Shown piece after piece: positions 56,705-64,000 of a stretch of 64,000 bases of DNA. The stretch comes from Prolixibacter sp. NT017. Lineage in GTDB: Bacteria; Bacteroidota; Bacteroidia; Bacteroidales; Prolixibacteraceae. The position numbers were made by a program, and so were the translations under genes. Numbering within the stretch: the stretch's first letter is position 1; the number at the start of each line of letters is the position of its first letter. The stretch lies in the NCBI RefSeq assembly GCF_009617875.1, contig NZ_BLAV01000001.1, forward strand, positions 2,356,001-2,420,000, given 5' to 3'. A model generated the notes under the pieces. The model searched no databases. It was not told the origin of the DNA and saw nothing but the letters and a program-made list of their open reading frames with translations.

Positions 56705-58963
56705 TTAATAGTTGTAATCTATTTTAGGTTGAATTTTTGTTAAAGGAATAATTTGAGCGCGGTACTTTTTGTATAACTCTTTCACAACCTGGGTTGCATT
56801 TCCCTGAGCTTCTGTTGGAAAGTCTTTGTGACTTTGTACCCAGTTCCATTCCCATTGTTTTATGTCGTCATCAAATTTCTTTTGGTCGAAATGTCCCCAG
56901 TTTTTAGTTACACTGTCGATAAATTGTATCCAGCGCGGTTTATAAAAATCGCTTAACAATCCGCTCCATTGTCGGTTGCTGTATTCGTGCAACGGGCTGT
57001 TGTCGTCTCCCCAGAGTGTAATCAGGTCGCGGGCATTCTTTTCGTACAGTGCTTTTTCTTCGGGAGTTTGTCCGCAGCTTCGGGCGTCGGCAAGCCAGGG
57101 GCCCAGCAAAAAGTCTTTGCGGGTGGCAAGCAGGCGATCCATATCATCGATCAAATCCAGAAACTGAATGCTGTATTTCCTGAAACTTTGTTTGTCGTTG
57201 TGTCTGTACGCAAGCGCCATTTGCTGTTGTACAGGCAAGGCAAAGTTCGCCAGAACCTGACGCGTGACATCTACCAAATCGTATCGAAATCCGTCGGAAT
57301 TTTTGCATTCCGGAATTTGTTTCACGAATAAGTCCCAGGCAGGAAGTAGATCTTCCGGAGCATAATTCAGTTTGGTTCGTGCCCAGCGACGATAGCCTGC
57401 AAATGTAGGCCGCGCTACAATGATTGATTCGGCTCCGTCGCGTATTACTTTTCCGTTATAAACCGTTTTCACTAAAATATTCCAGGCATTCTCCAGTTCG
57501 GCGTTCGTCTCACCATAACGATTTCGGATATAGCTTTTCAGCCAGTATTGCAGGTCAATCGGTGTGTTTCGCCAGGTATTATCCATCATTAATTCATACA
57601 AAACCGGATTTTGCTCAATGCCTTCCATGGTTAAGCCAATCCCTTTCATTTGTCCCGAAGTTGTATCGTTTAGTGCTTCAGCAGGGTGCGTGGCTACATT
57701 TTCGATACGGCCAAACATGCTGATATTACCTCCGAAATTGTGCAACATGTTCCAAATCCATTGCTTGCCGTAAAATGCATGGGTGCGCTTCCATACCGGC
57801 TCAATTTCGGCAGCCAGGTCCAGAATGATCATCTTATTGTTGGGAACAGCTTCAAGCAATGCTTTTATTTGCGGAGCTTTCCAAAACTGGCGATGACTGT
57901 AAAACAACCAACCCTGCATCACCCAAACGGCGTCGGGATCGGCTTCTTTCATTCCTTCAAAAACTTTACTGCTTAATTCCGAAAGGTATTGAGGCTTGTC
58001 TGAAGGTGGTTCGTTTTCGTTAAACGTATCGGCAGAATATAAATGGTTGGTTCCGTATATTTTTTGTTGCGCTTCCAGGAATTCTTTCCCGATTTCAGCA
58101 AATAGCGGATCGTTGGCATTCAAAATGTAGGTATCGCCGAAACCGTTTCCCCAGTTGGTACGCTTTAGCTTTGCATGCGGAAAATGTTTTTTAAATGAAG
58201 CCGGAACATGGCCGGTAAATGCCGGAAGTACGGGTTTCATGCCCAGTTCGCGTTCGCGTTGCAGTATTTTCTTTTGCAAGTCGTGGTGACTTTCTTTCCA
58301 GCTCATGGGTAATGGTCCGTCCCAGCCATCGAGGTTGCCCATCCAGAACCAAGAAAAATAGGCCGGCCCACTAAAAAACGGATTCAAATCTTCATCGGTA
58401 AATCCATACGAACGATAAACTTCGTCCCAAACATAGGCTTCGCCGGTTATTGCCAACGGCATGTTGATTCCGTGCAAAGCCATCCAGTCGATCTCTTTTT
58501 CCCATCGAGCCCAGTTCCACCAGCTCATACTGTAATTGAACGTACAATAGTTCAAATAATACCGGTACTCGTAAGGCGTATCCTTATGGATAGTTCCTTC
58601 AACCTTCGGCAACTTAGCGGGCAAGTTTAGGTTGGTCCCGTTCCAGGTTACCTGGCAATGACAATAATTCTTCAGGTAATAATAAAGAGCAGAAGCGACA
58701 GAACCATCGTTATTGCCCCGCAAAACGATTTTATCGTTTTTTGATTGAATTTCAAACCAATCTTCTTCACCTTTTGACGCCTTCGTTTCAGCAATGAAAT
58801 CGGAAGCATATTTCGGAATAACGCGCTTGATAAGTGCTTCTGCAGGCGACAAATCACGTTGTGTCGGAGTATCTTTTTTACATCCTGATGTTCCGCTAAT
58901 AATTGCAAGAAACAGCAAAACACGTAACAGCCGTTTTTTTACAGGAAAAGATTTGTTAACCAT
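56705..58963 (-). CDS. GH89 alpha-N-acetylglucosaminidase
   Basis: The protein is a NAGLU-type exo-enzyme cleaving terminal alpha-GlcNAc. The ATG at 58963 gives 752 residues starting with a lipoprotein signal (SGTSGC, Cys28). A longer open frame to 59068 would run into the GH92 gene and is rejected. The N-terminal domain (ALYYYLKNYCHCQVTWNG) leads into the barrel (YRYYLNYCTFNYSMSWWNWA). The catalytic pair is visible: Glu316 in ADTFNENEPP and Glu447 in GLTMEGIEQNP, the positions of the acid/base and nucleophile in human NAGLU. The helical C-terminal domain is complete. It begins 10 bases after the GH92 stop and ends 1 base before the HGSNAT-like gene. Confidence 0.94.
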   Translation of the reverse strand: MVNKSFPVKKRLLRVLLFLAIISGTSGCKKDTPTQRDLSPAEALIKRVIPKYASDFIAETKASKGEEDWFEIQSKNDKIVLRGNNDGSVASALYYYLKNYCHCQVTWNGTNLNLPAKLPKVEGTIHKDTPYEYRYYLNYCTFNYSMSWWNWARWEKEIDWMALHGINMPLAITGEAYVWDEVYRSYGFTDEDLNPFFSGPAYFSWFWMGNLDGWDGPLPMSWKESHHDLQKKILQRERELGMKPVLPAFTGHVPASFKKHFPHAKLKRTNWGNGFGDTYILNANDPLFAEIGKEFLEAQQKIYGTNHLYSADTFNENEPPSDKPQYLSELSSKVFEGMKEADPDAVWVMQGWLFYSHRQFWKAPQIKALLEAVPNNKMIILDLAAEIEPVWKRTHAFYGKQWIWNMLHNFGGNISMFGRIENVATHPAEALNDTTSGQMKGIGLTMEGIEQNPVLYELMMDNTWRNTPIDLQYWLKSYIRNRYGETNAELENAWNILVKTVYNGKVIRDGAESIIVARPTFAGYRRWARTKLNYAPEDLLPAWDLFVKQIPECKNSDGFRYDLVDVTRQVLANFALPVQQQMALAYRHNDKQSFRKYSIQFLDLIDDMDRLLATRKDFLLGPWLADARSCGQTPEEKALYEKNARDLITLWGDDNSPLHEYSNRQWSGLLSDFYKPRWIQFIDSVTKNWGHFDQKKFDDDIKQWEWNWVQSHKDFPTEAQGNATQVVKELYKKYRAQIIPLTKIQPKIDYNY

Positions 58964-58973
58964 AGTGTTTGCT

Positions 58974-61262
58974 TTAAATTTTGTTGTCATCCGGTTTCGA
59001 TGGCGGAAGTTGGTTCTTTCCCCATGTTTCTGATGGTGTTCGTCCCATTTCAATAACCAAAGTGCCACCGGCTATAATATCGCTGTGTTCAATCCATGCT
59101 TTCTCGTAAGGTTTCCCGTTAAGTGTTACTGCTTTTATGTATTTGTTTTTATCCGACAGGTTTTTTGCTTTGATAGTAAAATCTTTCCCATCAGGTAGGT
59201 GCAGCGTTGTTTCTTTAAAATAAGGAGCGTTAATGAGGTAATACGATTGCCCGGCATTGGGATATAGGCCCATCATATGAAATGCCAGCCACGACGACAT
59301 GGCACCGGAGTCATCATTCCCGGGAATTCCGTCTCTTCTGCTGTTGTAATTTGCATCGATAATCTGATGAATGCGTTCGTTGCTTAAGTCCGGTCTGCCA
59401 ATCCAATGGTATAAATCGGGACTTAAAAAAGATGGTTCGTTGCCAACATTATAATACCCGTTGTCGAAAAACGTATTCAATCGTTTTAAGAAAGCCTCTT
59501 TTCCTCCCGATTTTTTGATGAGCGTAGCCACATCGTGCGGAATTGAAAGGGAATATTCCCATGAACTGGCTTCGTAAAAAATACCACACCACCAGCATAC
59601 ACAATTGGGCCAGTCTTGCGACAAAGGCGTATATTTCAAATAATTAATACGGCCATTATTAACACGACACTGAATACTATCCACCCACTTACCTTGCGCA
59701 TCTTTCGGCATAATAAAGCCTCGCGAACCATTGTTCTCAATATCTCGCCACAGGTTTTGCCAGTTGTCCGACTGCTTAATGAAACGCCAGTATTCACCGT
59801 TTCGCTTGATTCCTTTCGCAACCATGGCTAAGCAGTAATCGTCGTAAGAGTATTCCACCGTGCGGTTTCCGGAGCGTACATAGTCAGTGGAAACATAGCC
59901 CAGGCGGTTGTAGTCGACCAAACCACCCCGGCCTTCTTTTTCCTCATTGCCACCCGGAGGATACATGGCATCTTTCAACATGGCATTGAGTGCCTCTTTG
60001 TAGTTGATGCCTTTCAGTCCTTTTACAAAAGCATCGGCAATCACAATTTCGGCATTAGAGCCGCCCTGCGTTCTTCCGTTGCAATTTCCACTTCGGGCGT
60101 CGGGCATGTAACCAACGTGTTTGTATATATCTATCAGCGCGTTAATAATAGCTACCTGGCGTTTCGGATCAAGCAAGGTTATCAGCGGGCTCGAAGACCG
60201 GTAAGTGTCCCAAATAGCGTAAAAGTCGTCGTAATACGGGCCATCGTTTTCCCAAAGAGGATTCTCTCCCGTGCGGTCAACCGGCATTAACATAGTATGG
60301 TACAATGCTGTATAAAGCATGGTTTTCTTTTCCGGCGAAGCATCTTTATCGACCTCTACACGTTGCAAAATCTTATCCCACTTTTGTTGCGTTTCGGTGA
60401 GTACTTTATCGAATTGCCAATCCGCAATTTCGTTATCAATGTTTTGTTTCGCTTTCAGGCTGCTGATAAATGAAATGCCAATTTTCATATTCAGCGATTT
60501 GTTTTTTAGATGATTGAAAAAGAGCATTGCCCCGGTTTTGCTTCCGTCGTCAACCTGCGTTGCCTGATTGGGAAAGAATTTCTGCTGTTTCCAGGTAGAA
60601 AAACTGCTGAATGGCTGGTCGAAAACAGCTGCAAAATAAACGGTATAGGCGCTGCCGTTGTTCCATCCGCCCCTGACTTTTGTGTAGCCCCGCACTTCGG
60701 TATCGGAAACTACTTCCACTTCGGAACCGACAAATTGCTGCGTTTCGCGGCCATTTTTTATGTCGGTTTCATCCAGGTATCTTCCCAAATCTATTTTTAC
60801 GGCATTCTTCCCTTCCGAGCTGTATTTGAATTTGTAAAAGGCGGCTCTGTCGGACGTCGTAATTTCGGTTTTGATATTCCATTTTTTTAGCCGGACAGCG
60901 TAATAACCCAACTGAACTTTTTCATCGTCGCGAAACGATTCCTGCTTAACCGATTCGAAATTACCGGAAATGGGCATTACCGAAACATTGCCGTATTTGG
61001 CTCCTCCGCCCGTGCCACTTACATGCACCTGGCTGAATCCGTAAATGGCTTTGGTTGTATCGGCTGAATAACCACTGTTGGCATGTACATCGTTGTCGGG
61101 CCCGGGCTTAATCATTCCAAAAGGACACGAAGGTCCAATGAACACATTTCCCGGCCCTTCAGAGCCAATCAGAGGATTTACAAATTGATGGTTTTGGCTT
61201 CTTGCCTCCAATTGTAAAAGCGCGATAAAGCAAATTAAAAGAATGTATTTTATATTTTTCAT
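58974..61262 (-). CDS. GH92 alpha-mannosidase, intact copy
   Basis: GH92 enzymes are calcium-dependent exo-alpha-mannosidases. The 762-residue protein has a signal peptide (ending EARSQ), the N-terminal beta domain (NPLIGSEGPGNVFIGPSCPF, then FSQVHVSGTGG) and a helical catalytic domain (YDDFYAIWDTYRSSSPLITL). The base-bearing GNDDSGAMSSW motif lies near residue 648. Nothing is missing. The linkage (1,2, 1,3, 1,4 or 1,6) cannot be read reliably. It follows the damaged GH92 copy by 25 bases and precedes GH89 by 10, in a single minus-strand operon. Confidence 0.95.
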   Translation of the reverse strand: MKNIKYILLICFIALLQLEARSQNHQFVNPLIGSEGPGNVFIGPSCPFGMIKPGPDNDVHANSGYSADTTKAIYGFSQVHVSGTGGGAKYGNVSVMPISGNFESVKQESFRDDEKVQLGYYAVRLKKWNIKTEITTSDRAAFYKFKYSSEGKNAVKIDLGRYLDETDIKNGRETQQFVGSEVEVVSDTEVRGYTKVRGGWNNGSAYTVYFAAVFDQPFSSFSTWKQQKFFPNQATQVDDGSKTGAMLFFNHLKNKSLNMKIGISFISSLKAKQNIDNEIADWQFDKVLTETQQKWDKILQRVEVDKDASPEKKTMLYTALYHTMLMPVDRTGENPLWENDGPYYDDFYAIWDTYRSSSPLITLLDPKRQVAIINALIDIYKHVGYMPDARSGNCNGRTQGGSNAEIVIADAFVKGLKGINYKEALNAMLKDAMYPPGGNEEKEGRGGLVDYNRLGYVSTDYVRSGNRTVEYSYDDYCLAMVAKGIKRNGEYWRFIKQSDNWQNLWRDIENNGSRGFIMPKDAQGKWVDSIQCRVNNGRINYLKYTPLSQDWPNCVCWWCGIFYEASSWEYSLSIPHDVATLIKKSGGKEAFLKRLNTFFDNGYYNVGNEPSFLSPDLYHWIGRPDLSNERIHQIIDANYNSRRDGIPGNDDSGAMSSWLAFHMMGLYPNAGQSYYLINAPYFKETTLHLPDGKDFTIKAKNLSDKNKYIKAVTLNGKPYEKAWIEHSDIIAGGTLVIEMGRTPSETWGKNQLPPSKPDDNKI

Positions 61263-61287
61263 AACCTTGTTTCACACAGTTATAAAG

Positions 61288-63622
61288 TCAATTATGTACA
61301 AGTTCCGTTGGCGGCCTGCTATTAGCCATTTCCAGTTTTAATATCCCTCCGTTTACAATATCCTCATGTGTTATTGCATACAATTTTACAGGCGCATTAT
61401 TTAACTGAATCGTCCTCACAAATACATTGTCAGGGGTATTGTTGTTGCATTCGATCTCAAAGGTTTTTCCCGGATAATATTCCGGATTCAGATGAATGAT
61501 GACTTTGTCGAAAATGGGGCTTCCAATCTGGTATGCCGGGTTTTCTTCTGTTCCGCCGTTCATTTGAAACAATCCAATTTTCATTAACACAGCCAGACTT
61601 CCCATTAGTCCCTGATCCTCGTCGCCATTGTATCCAACATTTTCTGATAAACCGGAAAAAAACTCTTTTTACAACCTGCCGCGACCAGAACTGGGTTAAA
61701 TCGGGGCGGTTCAATTCATCAAAAATAAAAGCCGTTTGCATAGAAGGCTGATTGCCGTAATTTATCGGAATATGGCTGTATTCCGGATGAAGTTCTGCCG
61801 CATGGGAAGTTCCTGAAGTAAATCCGAGCTTTTGGGCTTCCATAAATTGGGTATTCAGTTTTCTTACCGCAATTGAATCGCCGCCCATTAAACGGGCTAA
61901 TTCTTTCAGATGGTGAGGTATAAACCAGGTTGACTGGGCTGAGTTGGATTCTACGAAGCTATTTTCGTACTGGTAAGGATCAAAGTCTTCTTTCCACGTT
62001 CCATTTACATCTTTCGGAACGATCCATCCTAACAATGGATTGAAGATATTTTTGAAATTGAAGGAGCGTTTCAGAAAATAGTTATAATCGTCGTCTTTAT
62101 GAAGTTTTTTTGCCAGTTGCGCCAAAGTCCAGTCCTGATACGCATATTCCAGAGTCTGTCCGGCCCCGTCTTCATGAGCACCAAAATTTTCTTTATAGGG
62201 AAGCGGGTAAGGCACATAGCCTTTTTCAATGTAAAAACTCAGTCCTCCGCCCTTATCCGTTTTATGTTCGTAACCGGATTTGCCCATGATTCCTCCCGGC
62301 AGATGATTCTTCTTTAGTGCCTGATAAATAAATTCTAAACTGTCTTTTACAATTCCTTTTTGGATGGCACTTACAATGAATGGTGTTGCCGGAGCTCCCG
62401 TCATAACAAACGTATAATTGCCACCGGAAGGTCCCCGTGGAACCAGTCCCCCATCTTTATAATATTGCATGAGCGAATGAACGAAGTCTTCCATGATTTC
62501 AGGATAAACAAGTCCCCAGAGCGTGTTAAGTGTCCATTGCGCACCCCAAAAGGCATCGGAATTGTACATGTTAAATTGGGGGTGCCCGTTCTTGTCCGGT
62601 GGTATTTGCCCAATGCGGAATTGTTTCTGCGTATTATCCGGATAGGCCCCGTTTACATCACTTATTATTCTTCGTCCTTGCAAAGCATGCCAAAGGTCCG
62701 TGTAAAATCTCCTTTGATCGGTTGCTGTTCCTCCTTCAATCTGAATTCTTCCCAACATTTTGTTCCATACCTGTTGAGATTGTTTCACAATTTCAGAAAA
62801 ATCCCAGCCCGGCAGTTCTGTTTGTAAATTAAGCGATGCATTTTCGGCAGAGGTATATGAAATACCTACTTTCATGAGTACATTTTGTACTGAAGGTTTC
62901 AACAGAACCAGGTAATTGTGTGTTGCACTATCTTGTTCAATTCGAGTGATCGGGCTGTCCAGTTTAATTTTAAAATACAGGGTAAGGGGCTTTATACGTC
63001 GGTGTGTCGGAGCCATTACCAGGCTGCCGGAAAGTTCCTTGTTGTTATCTTTTTTTAGATATCCGGCAGTGTTCTTACATGGGCCTAAAAGGGTATTCAG
63101 GTTGAATAAAATCGCTTTTTGAATATCTTTTTCAGGAAAGGTATATTTATGAAAACCAACTCGATTGGTACTGGTTAACCCGGCTTTGATGTTATATCGG
63201 TTTAACACAACAGAATGATATCCCGGAGTAACGATCTCAGTTTTATGAGAAAAAGGAGAGTAAAAATCTGAAAATATTTTTGTGTTTTCTGTTTTATCTA
63301 ATGTTACGGGCATGACTGATAAACCAGACATCTGCCAGGCATGTATGTGGCTGAATCCTTTAATGGTATCGGTTTGATACCGGTATCCACTGTTCCATGC
63401 TCCATTAATTTCAGTGTCGGGGCTCAGATTCACCATGCCAAACGGACGGCAGGCTGATGAGAAGAAGAACCACCTCGAATTTCTAGTGTCGAGTAGCGGA
63501 TATACTTTATCAACAAATTCGTTAGAAGCAGTTTCCGGTATTTTTTCATTGCATGCCAATGCAAATAAACTTAAGAACAGAAGTTTGCTTCGTATTAAAA
63601 AGTTTGTTTTACTGAAATACAT
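61288..63622 (-). pseudogene. GH92 alpha-mannosidase, second copy, frameshifted
   Basis: From the ATG at 63622 the gene encodes a GH92 lipoprotein (ALAC, Cys24) similar in layout to its neighbour: the beta domain with the FSHIHAWQMSGLSV motif and a catalytic domain with NSDAFWGAQWTLNTLW. A run of seven A on the plus strand (61656-61662) has one base too many. Before it the frame reads QVVKRVF. Removing one base restores SGLSENVGYNGDEDQGLMGS and the rest of the enzyme to the stop at 61288, giving about 777 residues. Without correction the active-site segment GDEDQG is lost and an out-of-frame tail ends at 61457. The cause is either a homopolymer sequence error or a very young frameshift. It is the first enzyme after the susD terminator. 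Confidence 0.9.
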
Positions 63623-63665
63623 GCTGGCTTTATTAGACAGGAAGACTACAAGTCTCGCAATAGCG

Positions 63666-63713
63666 AATTAAAAGAGAATACAGGCAAGTGAAAAATACTT
63701 CGCCTATATTCTC
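63666..63713 (-). terminator. Strong terminator between susD and the enzyme genes of locus E
   Basis: On the minus strand GAGAATATAGGCGAAGT pairs with ACTTGCCTGTATTCTC (one wobble and one bulge) across a 7-nt loop and is followed by TTTTAATT. It lies between the susD stop (63746) and the GH92 start (63622) and would lower expression of the enzymes relative to susCD. Confidence 0.8.
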
Positions 63714-63745
63714 ATAACACTTAATGCTTATTGTTATTCGAGATA

Positions 63746-64000
63746 TTATTCATAACCCGGATTTTGGGTAATAGAACCACCGCTATTATCAATTTCGGTC
63801 TGAGGTATCGGCCTGAGCAAATCGTGTTCGTCGATTGCATGGTTAAAAGCAACGTGTGGATTATGTGCCAAAGCACGTTCTATCAGTTTGCCGGTTCTTT
63901 TCAGGTCCATCCACCGGTTTACTTCTCCGGTTAATTCACGAGCTCTTTCATCCAGGATAAAGTCAAGATTAACATCATCAGGAGAAACAGGAGTTGTTAA
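63746..64000 (-). CDS. SusD/RagB-family lipoprotein, C-terminal end only
   Basis: The last 84 codons of a SusD-like gene enter from the right edge of the window. The segment shows the RagB/SusD C-terminal signature (DFILDERARELTGEVNRWMD then LKRTGKLIERA, LLRPIPQTEID) and ends with NPGYE, as is usual for the family. Its start, lipobox and SusC partner lie outside the window. It should be the surface glycan-binding protein for the GH92/GH89/GH31/GH115 enzymes that follow on the same strand. Confidence 0.9.
   Translation of the reverse strand, partial: LTTPVSPDDVNLDFILDERARELTGEVNRWMDLKRTGKLIERALAHNPHVAFNHAIDEHDLLRPIPQTEIDNSGGSITQNPGYE

Noticed and set aside
58964..59068. N-terminal extension of the GH89 protein
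   Set aside because: It overlaps the end of the GH92 gene in another frame, and the internal ATG at 58963 starts a proper lipoprotein signal.

Overview
The window looks like chromosomal DNA of a free-living or gut/marine-type member of the Bacteroidota, probably in or near the Bacteroidales/Marinilabiliales. The case rests on three complete SusC/SusD outer-membrane pairs plus the end of a fourth SusD, ECF sigma/FecR pairs, a hybrid two-component system (HTCS) and many secreted glycoside hydrolases. No rRNA, tRNA, phage, insertion sequence or CRISPR locus was seen.

Layout. (A) 1-14336, minus strand: a polysaccharide utilisation locus (PUL) reading susC, susD, GH127, GH43, a DUF5695-like lipoprotein, and a GH27 interrupted by one amber codon, followed by the start of an S9 (DPP IV-like) peptidase. 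The enzymes suggest an arabinose- and galactose-bearing plant glycan. (B) 15396-28339, plus strand: ECF sigma (no normal start codon), FecR, STN-containing SusC, SusD, a small SusE/F-like lipoprotein and two GH31 enzymes, suggesting an alpha-glucoside or alpha-xyloside/galactoside substrate. (C) 28340-32039: a gene-poor patch, then a minus-strand AraC regulator, an SDR oxidoreductase and an NmrA-like protein. (D) 33237-45321, minus strand: ECF sigma, FecR, STN-SusC, SusD, a TlpA-like thioredoxin lipoprotein, a CyuA-type L-cysteine desulfidase and a DsbD. This SusCD locus has no glycosidase and carries thiol and sulfur functions. (E) 46111-64000, minus strand: end of a susD, a strong terminator, two GH92 (one frameshifted), GH89, a heparan-glucosaminide N-acetyltransferase-like membrane protein, GH31, GH115 and an HTCS. 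This set suits a complex alpha-mannose, alpha-GlcNAc and glucuronate containing glycan.

Two intergenic repeat islands (about 32.3-33.0 kb and 45.7-45.95 kb) flank locus D. They hold 23-bp and 22-bp tandem arrays, hairpins and a shared 25-nt module. All three complete susC genes also have a stem-loop 51-56 nt before the start codon.

Most likely novelties: the D locus as a SusCD system for thiol- or cysteine-containing substrate; the HGSNAT-like/NAGLU-like gene pair in E, the same two steps that are consecutive in lysosomal heparan sulfate breakdown; and the island repeats. Three genes (GH27, GH92, sigma) look damaged or unusual. Two of these defects could be sequence errors and need read-level checking.
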